DNA from: Actinomycetes bacterium
GTDB lineage: Bacteria > Actinomycetota > Acidimicrobiia > Acidimicrobiales > RAAP-2
Reading direction: 5' to 3'
Length of the DNA stretch: 48,384 nucleotides
NCBI GenBank assembly: GCA_021801235.1
Contig: JAJYYG010000001.1
Coordinates: 1-48,384, forward strand
Below, piece after piece: positions 15,107-22,687 of the stretch. A program made the position numbers and the translations under genes. Within the stretch, counting starts at the first letter, position 1. Each line of letters opens with the position of its first letter. The notes under the pieces are model-generated. The model searched no databases and was not told the DNA's origin. It saw only the letters and a list, made by a program, of their open reading frames with translations.

Positions 15107-17589
15107 CGTGGCCGTGCCCCGCCCGACCGACGGCGCGCCCCGGCGAGCGCCGCCGCGCTGGTCGGGGTGTGCCGCGGCGCGCCCCGGACGTCGAGGGGAC
15201 CGAGGGGCAGGATCCGCCGGCCGCCCCCGGCCGCCTTCTCCCAGTGCTCCACGTGCCATCCACGCCGACGAGCGATGGCCGCCAGCTTCGCCTCGGGGTT
15301 CACGGCCACCGGGAACCCGACCGCTTCGAGCATCGGGAGGTCGCTGGCGGAGTCGGCGTAGGCCACCGACTCCGCCAGGTCGAGGCCTTCCGCCCGTGCG
15401 TACGCGTCGAGGACGAGGGCCCGCGCCTCGCCGATGGGCGGGAGCTCGTCCATCCGTCCGGTGAAGGCGCCGTCCTCGCGGGCCAGCCGGGCACAGACGA
15501 TCTCGTCGAACAGCGGGCGGAAGGGCTCCACCACCACGTCGAGCGCCCCGGTGATGAGGATGGTGCGGTGCCCGAGCGCACGGTGGTGGCGGACCCGGGC
15601 GATGGCGCCCGGGAAGGAGCGGGCCAGCAGCTGTTGGTGGAACAGCTCCCAGGCGTCGTCGCTCAGGCGGTCGACCGGCGCCCCGTCGTACCGTTGGTAG
15701 AAGGTGCGGAGGAAGTCGCCCCGGTCCCTGCGGTCCAGCGCGAGGAGACCGGGGGCCTCGCGGAGGAGGTCGGCCACGAACGCGACGCGTTGGCCGGCGG
15801 AGAGGTGGCGGGAGGCGAGCCACGCGTAGGAATCGACCACGTTGGAGGCGATCAGCGTGTGCTCGAGGTCGAACGCGGCAAGGTGGCGGTCGGGGGAGAG
15901 GATGGCCTTGCGGGCGCGCTCCGACCGGGTCGGTTGCACGGACCGCCCCGGCGCGGTGCGGACCCGGGCGTGCGCGATGACCGAGGGGAGGTGGATGTCG
16001 TGCACGTAGCGGTCCCAGTCGACGGTCCCCGGGTCGAGGCAGAAGGCGAGGCGGTCGTCCTCGTCCATCCGCTCCCAGAGGCCGAGCAACCGGTCGACCC
16101 GGTAGCGGGCCTCGGTTTCCGTATACGCGCCGTACAGTTCGACGTAGCCGAGCGCCCGGTCCGCGAGGAGATGCCGCTCTTCGAGCGCGGCCATCCACGT
16201 GGCCTGCCGGCCCCGGACGGGGAGGGCGCCCACCAGTCGCTCGGCCATCCCCATGGCGCGGCTGGCCCGGGTCAGCTGGTGCTGCACCCGGCCCCGGCCG
16301 GGGAACGACCACTCCGGGACGACGATGGGTTGGCCGTCGGCGTCGTAGAGCGGATGGTCGGTGAACCAGGCGCGGATCAGCTCCACCAGACGCCCGTAGC
16401 GGAGCGGGTTCCGGACCCCGGACGCCACGTGGTAGACGTCCGGCTCGGGGATCCGTGGAGCCGGTGCGGACCCGCCTGCCGACCGGCCGGCCGGCTCCCG
16501 TGCCGCCTCGGCGACGCGGTCGCCGGCGATGGCGATGACGGCGGCGACCACCAGATCCACCGGGATGACGTCGATGATGCCTTCCGGCACCCCCGGAAAC
16601 TCCTTCAGGAGGCCGCGGGCGTAGGAGACGATGATCGGCTCGGCCATCCGGAACCCCCGGATCCATCCGGGACGGGGCTCGGACAGCGCAGACTCGATGA
16701 TGGACGGGCGGACGATCGTGATGGGGAGGACGCCGCCGTACTGGGACACCAGGGCGCGCTCGCCCAACGCCTTCGTGTACGGGTAGGCGTCGGGCCAGCC
16801 GAGCGACTGGGCGCGGACCTTGCCGGCCTCGACGAGCTGCTTGCGGACCCACTCCTCACGGAGGTTCTCGGCCCGGTGCGCCAGCAGGTGGAGACCGGCG
16901 CCACCCAGCTCCCGGCGCGCCTCCCGCCCGAACTCGGCGAGGCGTTCCGGGCGGCGGGACTCCGCCTCGCTGTCACCGCGCTGGCGGCGAGCGGCGGCGA
17001 CCTCGGCGCGCCAGTCGACGTCGAGGCTGAAGCGGGTACCCGCCAGGAGCTCCTCGGCCGCCTCTCCCTGGTGGGTGCCGGCCACGTAGGCGGTCGACAC
17101 CGGGAGGTAGTGCACCGGGCCGGTCCGGCCCTCCGACGCGGCCCGGCGGCGCGCCACCACCACCGCCTCCGCCACCCGTGACGGCCCGAGGAGGTTGACC
17201 TCCACGGCGCTGTCGAGCGGCGCATCGAAGCTTACCGAAGCGGCGGAGTGGACCACGATGTCGCACGACGAGAGCTGGCGGAGCCCGTCCTCGTCGAGGC
17301 CGAGGCCGTCGGTGCCGACGTCCCCGGCCACCGCCTGCATGCGCGCCACCACCTCCTGCTCGAAGCGGTCGCCGTGCTCGGCCCGGAGGCGGTCGAAGCA
17401 GTCGTTCTTCACGACCTCCTTGCGCATCCGCTCCGCGGGGGTGGAGCGTCGGGTCGGCCGCACGAGCAGCACCACTTCGGAGTCGGGGATGCAGCGCAGC
17501 AGACGTTCGACCAGCGCCGTCCCGAGGAACCCGGTCGCTCCGGTGATGAAGAATCGCTTGCCGGCCAGAGCGTCGCGGACGCGGGTCAC
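15103..17589 (-). CDS. Fatty acyl-CoA reductase (SDR) fused to a HAD-IB-like domain
   Basis: First gene of the operon, 828 residues. Residues 10-370 are an extended SDR of the male-sterility/FAR type: GATGFLG at 17-23 binds NADPH and YPYTK gives Tyr269-x3-Lys273. It should reduce a fatty acyl-CoA (or acyl-ACP) to the aldehyde or alcohol. Residues 385-540 resemble the FAR C-terminal domain. Residues 570-790 are HAD-IB-like: FDLEHT at 573-578, Thr680 in ILITGA and DSASDLP at 746-752. The second motif I aspartate is Glu576 and the usual lysine appears as Arg723 in GEARAL, so phosphatase activity is doubtful. Start is GTG at 17589; the stop overlaps the ADH start. Divergent from tetR across a palindromic operator. 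Confidence 0.85.
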   Translation of the reverse strand: MTRVRDALAGKRFFITGATGFLGTALVERLLRCIPDSEVVLLVRPTRRSTPAERMRKEVVKNDCFDRLRAEHGDRFEQEVVARMQAVAGDVGTDGLGLDEDGLRQLSSCDIVVHSAASVSFDAPLDSAVEVNLLGPSRVAEAVVVARRRAASEGRTGPVHYLPVSTAYVAGTHQGEAAEELLAGTRFSLDVDWRAEVAAARRQRGDSEAESRRPERLAEFGREARRELGGAGLHLLAHRAENLREEWVRKQLVEAGKVRAQSLGWPDAYPYTKALGERALVSQYGGVLPITIVRPSIIESALSEPRPGWIRGFRMAEPIIVSYARGLLKEFPGVPEGIIDVIPVDLVVAAVIAIAGDRVAEAAREPAGRSAGGSAPAPRIPEPDVYHVASGVRNPLRYGRLVELIRAWFTDHPLYDADGQPIVVPEWSFPGRGRVQHQLTRASRAMGMAERLVGALPVRGRQATWMAALEERHLLADRALGYVELYGAYTETEARYRVDRLLGLWERMDEDDRLAFCLDPGTVDWDRYVHDIHLPSVIAHARVRTAPGRSVQPTRSERARKAILSPDRHLAAFDLEHTLIASNVVDSYAWLASRHLSAGQRVAFVADLLREAPGLLALDRRDRGDFLRTFYQRYDGAPVDRLSDDAWELFHQQLLARSFPGAIARVRHHRALGHRTILITGALDVVVEPFRPLFDEIVCARLAREDGAFTGRMDELPPIGEARALVLDAYARAEGLDLAESVAYADSASDLPMLEAVGFPVAVNPEAKLAAIARRRGWHVEHWEKAAGGGRRILPLGPLDVRGAPRHTPTSAAALAGARRRSGGARPR

Positions 17590-17599
17590 TCGATCTGTC

Positions 17600-17611
17600 T
17601 ACCATATGGTA
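17600..17611. promoter_or_regulatory. Palindromic operator TACCATATGGTA between the FAR operon and tetR
   Basis: Perfect 12-bp palindrome in the 23-base gap between the divergent genes. Each half is a TACCAT -10 box: the plus-strand copy ends seven bases before the tetR GTG, the minus-strand copy ends 16 bases before the FAR GTG. A TetR dimer bound here would block both promoters. Position and symmetry are seen; the regulator-operator pairing is inferred. Confidence 0.7.
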
Positions 17612-17612
17612 A

Positions 17613-18296
17613 GTGAGCGAGTCGACCAGCGGACACCCGGGGGTGGCGGACCCGCAGGACCGCGGGGCCAGGGCCCCGTCGGCGGGCGGCCGGCGGCGTG
17701 ACGGGGCGACCACCGCGGAGCGCATCCTCGACGCCGCCCTGGCGTCCTTCGCCGGACGCGGGTACGACGGCACCTCCCTGGACGCCCTGGCTGCGAGCCT
17801 CGAGATCCGCAAGCAGACCATCCTGTACTGGTTCCCGTCCAAGGAGGTGCTGCTGGAAGCGGTCACCGACCGGAGCGCGGCCGAGCTCTCCGAGGCACTC
17901 GAGGCCGCCCTGCTCCGGGCGGGCACCGGCTGGTCCCGCGTGGAGGCGGTGGTGCGCTCGGTCTTCCGCCTGGCGGTTCGCCGTCCCGAGCTGCTGGGCC
18001 TGGTCCGGGAGATGGGCCGCCTCGGGCCGCCGGCCGCCACGCGGTTCATCGCGGCCATGGATCCACTCGTGGCGCGGGCATCGACCTTCCTGGAGACGGA
18101 GATGGATGCAGGCCACATGAGGAGGCACGAGCCCCGGCTGCTGCTGCTCGCGATCTACTCCTCGGTGATCGGCATGCTCACCGAGGTGGAGGTCCTCCGG
18201 GCGTTCGGCGAGGAGCCGACCGCCCGGTCGCTGGTCCGGCGTCGGGCCGAGATCCTCGACCTGCTCCGGTCGGCGCTGCTCACCGGGGAGGGGTGA
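17613..18296 (+). CDS. TetR-family transcriptional regulator
   Basis: Regulator of 227 residues. After a disordered N-terminus the helix-turn-helix lies at about residues 34-80: AERILDAALASFAGRGYDGTSLDALAASLEIRKQTILYWFPSKEVLLEAV. The rest is the all-helical ligand-binding domain. The divergent position, with a palindrome between, suggests that it represses itself and the FAR-ADH-LarA-like-PlsC operon, with an acyl-CoA or fatty aldehyde/alcohol as a likely ligand type (family precedent, not evidence here). The GTG start matches a leaderless transcript. It is convergent with the next gene. Confidence 0.92.
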   Translation: MSESTSGHPGVADPQDRGARAPSAGGRRRDGATTAERILDAALASFAGRGYDGTSLDALAASLEIRKQTILYWFPSKEVLLEAVTDRSAAELSEALEAALLRAGTGWSRVEAVVRSVFRLAVRRPELLGLVREMGRLGPPAATRFIAAMDPLVARASTFLETEMDAGHMRRHEPRLLLLAIYSSVIGMLTEVEVLRAFGEEPTARSLVRRRAEILDLLRSALLTGEG

Positions 18297-18356
18297 CCAC
18301 CAGCCGGCCGGCGGAGCAGGGGGCGGGGTCGTCCGCGGTCACCGCCCGGGGCCGGA

Positions 18357-18995
18357 TCACTCGTCCGGTCCGGCCCCCCGGCGGGCACGCCGACTGGGCT
18401 TGGGTGGGGGAGGGGCCGGACGCTTGGGCGTGTAGCGCTTGTTCGGGGTCGGGGGGGACGGCTTCTTCCCGGCCGCGCCCCGTCCGGAGGCGCCGCGGGC
18501 TGCAGGTGCCGGGGAGGAGCGGTCCTTCGACGGGCGTTCCCGGGTCCGCGGTCCGGCGGCGCGCAGCGTCGAGGCGGCCTCCCGCTGGGTTTTGTACGAG
18601 CGGTAGAGCAGCCAGATCGCCAGGACGAAGAACGGCAGCCCGAGGACGAGGGAGGATCCTCCGAACGCGGCGCCGGTGAACAGCGCCACGAAGCCGACCG
18701 GTGCCCTCCGGCCGAGGTACGCGGTGGCGACGAGCAACGCACCGGCGACCAGGCCGACCACCAGCGTCGACTGGGGGGTCAGCTGGTTCTTCGCCAGGCG
18801 GAAGTGCCGGTTCGACGTCTCGGTCGAGTAGACGAGGATGCCGAACAGCACCGCGACCGCGGCGGAGACGAAGGAGTACCGCCGCTCCCGTGGGTCCAGA
18901 CGGTCGATCGCCCACTTGGTCGGGACGCGGTCCCCGTCGGAGCTGTCCGACCGGTGACCGCCCCGGTTCTGCCCGGCGTCGTCTTCTGCCACCAC
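18357..18995 (-). CDS. Membrane protein with basic proline-rich tail
   Basis: Protein of 212 residues, family not recognised. After a hydrophilic N-terminus of about 38 residues come three or four hydrophobic segments: SFVSAAVAVLFGILVYS, STLVVGLVAGALLVATAYL, VGFVALFTGAAFGGSS and LVLGLPFFVLAIWLLY. The C-terminal 75 residues are rich in Lys, Arg, Pro and Ala and are probably cytoplasmic and disordered. Two adjacent GTG codons (18995 and 18992) can start it; the -10 box TAGCCT (19004-18999) six bases before 18992 favours the second. It lies downstream of the double-VOC gene on the same strand. Function is unknown. Confidence 0.7.
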   Translation of the reverse strand: MVAEDDAGQNRGGHRSDSSDGDRVPTKWAIDRLDPRERRYSFVSAAVAVLFGILVYSTETSNRHFRLAKNQLTPQSTLVVGLVAGALLVATAYLGRRAPVGFVALFTGAAFGGSSLVLGLPFFVLAIWLLYRSYKTQREAASTLRAAGPRTRERPSKDRSSPAPAARGASGRGAAGKKPSPPTPNKRYTPKRPAPPPPKPSRRARRGAGPDE

Positions 18996-18998
18996 CGA

Positions 18999-19004
18999 AG
19001 GCTA
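18999..19004 (-). promoter_or_regulatory. -10 box TAGCCT overlapping the upstream stop codon
   Basis: On the minus strand the hexamer includes the TAG stop of the VOC gene and ends three or six bases before the two GTG candidates of the membrane protein gene. Confidence 0.4.
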
Positions 19005-19967
19005 CCGGTCCCCGGTGGCCGGTCCGCCTCCGGGAGTCGGTCCGGCGTCGATCACGACCAGACGGAGGCCGAGGTTGTCCTCGGGCTCGACCACAGAGGG
19101 CGGTGCCGTGTCCGGGGACGGGGCGGCGAGGAGGTCGGCGGTGCCGGGCAGTCCGTCCGGGACAGGCTGCGCGTCACCGACAAGGCGCGCTTCCTCCGTG
19201 CGGAAGAGCACGTGGTGGAGGCGACCCGGGCGGGCGCCCAGCCAGGCGGCCAGGGGAGTGGACGCCCCTTCCCCCGCTCCCGGATGGACAGGTGCCACGA
19301 GACGCAGGGCGAGCGGGCCGTCCCAGGCGAGGTCGACCCACTCCTCCGTCCCGCTGGCGCCCCGCCCGGAGACGGAGCCACCCAACAGCTCGCGGAACAG
19401 CAGGAGCCCTCTGTCGAGGTCCGCCACCGCATGGGTCGCCCGGACGAGCGTCGCCGGCGCGACCGGACCCGTGCCGTCCGACCGTTGGCGGCGGCGCGTC
19501 GGGTAGTCGGCGGGAGGAGGGCTGCTCCATGCCCCGGCGGCCTGGGCCAGTTGGACCACCACACCGGTTGCCTGTCGGGGATGGAGGAAGGCCTCCTTCC
19601 AGTCGGGATCGCTCCGGTCCACACCGACCGGGTCGAACCCGGCGCGCCGGGCCGTCTCCAACGCCTGGTCGAGGTCGTCGACCTTGAACGTGAGATGGTG
19701 GGGACCCGGACCACTCGCCGCGAGGAAGCGGGCGAGGAAGTCGTTCACACCGGTCTCGTACGGCATCAGTAGCTCTAGGCGCGCTCCGTTGGCGAACCGG
19801 AGCTGCGCGGGTGCGAACCCGAGCCCCGGACCACCGGAGTTCCACTCGGCCCCGAGCTCGACGGCGTACCGGGGCCACGCCAGGTCCCAGGCCGGGACGG
19901 CGTGCGCGACGTGGTCGAGGGTGGCACCGGCGATGGGTCCGGGGCTCGCGGTCGGGTGGTCAGCCAT
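19002..19967 (-). CDS. Double VOC-domain protein, methylmalonyl-CoA-epimerase-like N-terminal half
   Basis: Soluble protein of 321 residues with two vicinal-oxygen-chelate modules. The first (residues 15-140) resembles methylmalonyl-CoA epimerase or glyoxalase: LDHVAHAV, ARLELLMPYE, GPGPHHLTFKVDDLDQALETARRAGF and AFLHPRQATGVVVQLAQ. Two histidine metal ligands are visible, but the final ligand, normally Glu in a VLVELVE-like strand, appears to be Gln. The second module (170-300) has THAVADLDRGLLLFRELLGG and PGRLHHVLFRTEEA. It may be a lyase, dioxygenase-like or binding protein; the substrate cannot be assigned. ATG at 19967 is the only convincing start; longer upstream reading has no family features. 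Confidence 0.78.
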   Translation of the reverse strand: MADHPTASPGPIAGATLDHVAHAVPAWDLAWPRYAVELGAEWNSGGPGLGFAPAQLRFANGARLELLMPYETGVNDFLARFLAASGPGPHHLTFKVDDLDQALETARRAGFDPVGVDRSDPDWKEAFLHPRQATGVVVQLAQAAGAWSSPPPADYPTRRRQRSDGTGPVAPATLVRATHAVADLDRGLLLFRELLGGSVSGRGASGTEEWVDLAWDGPLALRLVAPVHPGAGEGASTPLAAWLGARPGRLHHVLFRTEEARLVGDAQPVPDGLPGTADLLAAPSPDTAPPSVVEPEDNLGLRLVVIDAGPTPGGGPATGDR

Positions 19968-20066
19968 CGGGCAAGCCTGCTCCGGGCGGTCCGGGCTTGT
20001 CGAAACGGGGCGCCCGGGCACTTCCGGGGTGGGATGCGTGGCCCGGTGGAGGACGGGGGTGTGGGC

Positions 20067-20072
20067 TACGGT
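20067..20072 (+). promoter_or_regulatory. -10 box TACGGT, leaderless-type promoter of the amidase
   Basis: TACGGT ends six bases before the ATG at 20079 with no Shine-Dalgarno site. Confidence 0.6.
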
Positions 20073-20078
20073 CGCCCC

Positions 20079-21506
20079 ATGGACTTTCGGACAGAGACCG
20101 TGGTGGAGCTGGCGTCCCGGGTGCGGCGGGGGGACCTCTCGGCACGGGAGCTGGTCGGGCACGCACTCGGCCAGATCGAACGGGACAACCTGACGGTCAA
20201 CGCCTTCGTGGCCGTCGACGGAGAACGGGCGCTGGACGCCGCCGCCGCGGTCGACGCCGTGGTCGCTTCGGGCGGGGATCCCGGCCCGCTGGCCGGTATC
20301 CCGATCGGCGTGAAAGATCTCGAGGATGCCGCCGGCTTCGTGACGACCCAGGGTTCTCCCGCGTACGCCGACCGTGCACCGGCCGAAGCCGACTCCGTGC
20401 TGGTGGCGCGGCTGGTGGCGGCGGGATGCGTCGTCGTGGGGAAGACCAACACGCCGGAGCTGGGGTGGAAACCGGACACGGACAACGCGGTCTTCGGGAG
20501 GACCTGCAACCCGTGGAACCTGACCCACAGCGCAGGGGGCTCGTCCGGGGGCAGCGCTGCGGCCGTCGCCGCGGGCATGGTGCCGCTCGCCACCGGGTCC
20601 GACGGTGGCGGCTCGCTTCGGATCCCCTCGGCGGCGTGCGGTCTGTCCGGCGTGAAGCCGTCGCTCGGACGGGTGCCCTCGGGAGGACGCCACGCGCCGG
20701 ACTGGCAGGAGCTGTCCACCAAGGGACCGCTGGCACGCAAGCTCTCCGACGTGGTGGCGGCACTGGAGGTCGTGGTCGGGCCCGATCCGACCGACCTCCG
20801 ATCCCTTCCCCGGGCAGAGGCCTCGTGGACCGCGGCCGTCGAAGGCGACCCCCGGCCACCGGCCCGGGTGGCCTGGTCACCGACGCTCGGCTACGCGGCT
20901 GTCGACGCCGAGGTGCTCGCGCACTGCGAACGCGCGGTGCGCGTCCTCGGGGAACTGGGCTCGGAGGTCGTCGAGGTGGCGACAGTGTTCGACGAGGACC
21001 CGGTCGACCAATGGCTCACCCTGTCGGGCGTCTACAACCTGCGGACGCACGCGGAGATCGTGGGTACCCCCATGTGGGACCGGATCGACCCGGTCTTGGC
21101 CATGCTCATCGACAATGCACGGTCGCTGAGCGCCCTCGACGTGGTGCGCGCCGAGGATGCGGGTCACGCGCTCAACCTGCGGTTGGTGGACCTCTTCCGG
21201 GATGTGCGCCTCCTCGTCACGCCGACCATGGCCGCGCCGGCGCCGCCCTCCGCGCTCGGGGGCTCTGCGCTGATCAATGGTGAGCCGGACCTCAATTGGG
21301 TCAAGTTCACCTATCCGTTCAACATGACCCGCTCGCCCGCCGCCACGGTCTGCGTTGGCCTCTCCTCGCAGGGCATCCCGATCGGGCTCCAGCTGATCGG
21401 ACCCCAGCACGCCGACCTCGTGGTGCTCCGGACCGCGGCCGCCCTCGAGCGGGCACTCGGCTTCGACGCCGTGGCACCGGAAACCCGGACCCCGGGCGGC
21501 GGCTGA
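20079..21506 (+). CDS. Amidase-signature-family amidohydrolase
   Basis: Serine amidase of 475 residues with the Ser-cisSer-Lys triad: Lys79 in GIPIGVKDLEDAAG, the cis-serine in GGSSGGSAAAVAAG (about Ser155) and the nucleophile Ser179 in GSDGGGSLRIP. The family includes GatA, but there are no gatB or gatC neighbours, and the AGFVTTQGSPAYADRAPAEAD region looks like generic amidases acting on aliphatic, aryl or peptide amides. No signal peptide is visible, so it is cytoplasmic. The gene stands alone between the divergent VOC gene and tRNA-Val. Start fixed by the leaderless promoter box. Substrate unknown. Confidence 0.93.
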   Translation: MDFRTETVVELASRVRRGDLSARELVGHALGQIERDNLTVNAFVAVDGERALDAAAAVDAVVASGGDPGPLAGIPIGVKDLEDAAGFVTTQGSPAYADRAPAEADSVLVARLVAAGCVVVGKTNTPELGWKPDTDNAVFGRTCNPWNLTHSAGGSSGGSAAAVAAGMVPLATGSDGGGSLRIPSAACGLSGVKPSLGRVPSGGRHAPDWQELSTKGPLARKLSDVVAALEVVVGPDPTDLRSLPRAEASWTAAVEGDPRPPARVAWSPTLGYAAVDAEVLAHCERAVRVLGELGSEVVEVATVFDEDPVDQWLTLSGVYNLRTHAEIVGTPMWDRIDPVLAMLIDNARSLSALDVVRAEDAGHALNLRLVDLFRDVRLLVTPTMAAPAPPSALGGSALINGEPDLNWVKFTYPFNMTRSPAATVCVGLSSQGIPIGLQLIGPQHADLVVLRTAAALERALGFDAVAPETRTPGGG

Positions 21507-21623
21507 ACGATACCGACGTCCGACATCGCCGAGGGTCGCAGGGCTCTGACACCTCCGCGGTCCGTGGCCGCCACGACCGCCCCGCTGCCGACAGGGGACC
21601 CCGAACCCCCGCGCATTCGCGGC

Positions 21624-21629
21624 TACGCT
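21624..21629 (+). promoter_or_regulatory. Candidate -10 box TACGCT of tRNA-Val
   Basis: TACGCT lies 43 bases before the tRNA 5' end and would give a precursor leader of about 37 bases. The -35 region has no clear match. The rest of the 166-base gap after the amidase shows nothing recognisable. Confidence 0.35.
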
Positions 21630-21672
21630 GAGGCCCCGTCGCCGGGCCGGCCAATGGGCAGGGACGGGATCA

Positions 21673-21746
21673 GGGCGCTTAGCTCAGTTGGTTAGAGCGC
21701 AGCCTTCACACGGCTGAGGTCGGAGGTTCGAGTCCTCTAGCGCCCA
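21673..21746 (+). tRNA. tRNA-Val (anticodon CAC)
   Basis: Full cloverleaf of 74 bases. The acceptor stem GGGCGCT pairs with AGCGCCC, with discriminator A at 21746. The D-arm contains AGCTCAGTTGGTTAGAGC. The anticodon stem CAGCC/GGCTG holds the loop TTCACAC, anticodon CAC, reading GUG valine codons. The T-arm is GGAGG-TTCGAGT-CCTCT with one G-U pair. CC follows directly in the DNA, but not the full CCA. Confidence 0.96.
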
Positions 21747-21817
21747 CCGGGTCTGTGATCTGCATGTCTGCAACGGCGATCGGAACGGTGCGCGACCCAC
21801 GCGGCAGGGTGGCTCCG

Positions 21818-22018
21818 ATGGAGTTCACAGCGGCGATCACCCACGAGGATCGCTGGTACGTGGCACGGTGCCTCGACGTCGGGGTTGCGAGCCGGGGCGA
21901 GTCAGCCGAGGAGGCCCTGGCGAACCTTAGGGAAGCCTTCGAGCTCTCCTCCGAGGATGAGGTTCCTCCTGTCGATCTCCAACCACCGATCATCGCCACC
22001 TTGCGTCTCACGGCGTGA
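21818..22018 (+). CDS. HicB-like antitoxin-family protein, apparently without HicA
   Basis: Small protein of 66 residues with the HicB partial RNase-H-like fold: MEFTAAITHEDRWYVARCLDVGVASRGESAEEALANLREAFELSSEDE. In type II systems HicB neutralises the RNA-cleaving HicA toxin. No HicA-like gene is found on either side. Its stop does overlap a GTG opening a 27-codon frame that begins VTPA, but this lacks HicA features. Third codon positions contain more A and T than neighbours, and the gene lies 71 bases after a tRNA 3' end, both suggesting acquisition. In-frame ATGs at 21764 and 21755 would add 18 to 21 residues; 21818 is preferred because the fold starts there. Confidence 0.7.
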   Translation: MEFTAAITHEDRWYVARCLDVGVASRGESAEEALANLREAFELSSEDEVPPVDLQPPIIATLRLTA

Positions 22019-22121
22019 CGCCGGCCAGATCCTCGGATCGTGACCGCGCTCCTCCTCACGTAGTTGTTTGGTACTGCTTCTTCAGGTTGACGCGGTGACC
22101 GTCGCGTCTGGGGATCCTCCC

Positions 22122-22583
22122 TCAGCTCACCGGCTGCCCGAACACCACGCGCTGGGACTCAACGCCCGCGCTGCCCGCTCCACCGGGACGAACGGGAGCA
22201 CGCGGCAGTCCGGTCGCCTCCGGGTGGACCGTGGGGTAGACCTCCGGTGACCGGACGAGGTCCGGAAAGTGCCCGGCGTCGAACTGGGCGACGAACCGGC
22301 GCACCGGCTTGGGGAGCTGGACGACCAGCCGTCCGGCGGGACGGAGGTCCCGCGGTGCGTTCACCTCGACGACCACGGTGCACGGGCCGACGGCGACCGA
22401 CCGGATCCGAGGATCGGCGCCCATCGTCGCGCTGAGGAAGAGGGCGACGGGGCACGACCGGTTGCTCCTCGTCACTCCTGCCACCCCTGCGGCAGCCAGG
22501 GCGTTGCCCACTCCGTCCGCATCGGGGCCCAGTCCGGCGAGCAACGCCCGGGTCTGCTTCTTGATGTCTCGCAGGTGGCTCAT
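22122..22583 (-). CDS. Hypothetical protein, 153 residues
   Basis: Soluble protein of unknown function. The N-terminal half (DIKKQTRALLAGLGPDADGVGNALAAAGVAGVTRSNRSCPVALFLSATMG) looks like a small helical domain with a single Cys. The middle GPCTVVVEVNAPRDLRPAGRLVVQLPKPVRRFVAQFDAGHFPDL is amphipathic, and the last 40 residues are Pro/Arg/Gly-rich. ATG at 22583 has GGAGGGACG directly upstream, a good ribosome site, and TACGAT about 20 bases further as -10 box. It is divergent from the phosphodiester-glycosidase-like gene. The 103 bases between this gene's stop and the HicB-like stop hold nothing I can name. Confidence 0.65.
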   Translation of the reverse strand: MSHLRDIKKQTRALLAGLGPDADGVGNALAAAGVAGVTRSNRSCPVALFLSATMGADPRIRSVAVGPCTVVVEVNAPRDLRPAGRLVVQLPKPVRRFVAQFDAGHFPDLVRSPEVYPTVHPEATGLPRAPVRPGGAGSAGVESQRVVFGQPVS

Positions 22584-22674
22584 CGTCCCTCCTCGGGCAG
22601 TGCCACATCGTAGCGCCGGTCCCGAGAATCCCGGGGCGCCGACGCGAGTTCACGCCGCCGTCAGGTTCGGGTCG

Positions 22675-22680
22675 CACAGT
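22675..22680 (+). promoter_or_regulatory. Weak -10 box CACAGT before the glycosidase-like gene
   Basis: CACAGT ends seven bases before the ATG at 22688, the spacing seen for leaderless genes here, but the hexamer is a poor match. Confidence 0.3.
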
Positions 22681-22687
22681 CACCGGG

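Noticed and set aside
15169-17181. A 670-codon open frame on the plus strand opposite the FAR gene
   Set aside because: Very GC-rich DNA yields long antisense open frames. This one has no recognisable domain and lies wholly over a protein with clear SDR and HAD motifs.
22015-22098. A 27-codon frame overlapping the HicB-like stop (GTGA), considered as HicA or its remnant
   Set aside because: Only the first three residues resemble a HicA start; there is no conserved Gly-Ser-His segment and the frame ends after 27 codons.
21673-22121. An integrated element with att sites at tRNA-Val
   Set aside because: No direct repeat of the tRNA 3' end and no integrase were seen within the window; only the small HicB-like gene hints at acquisition.
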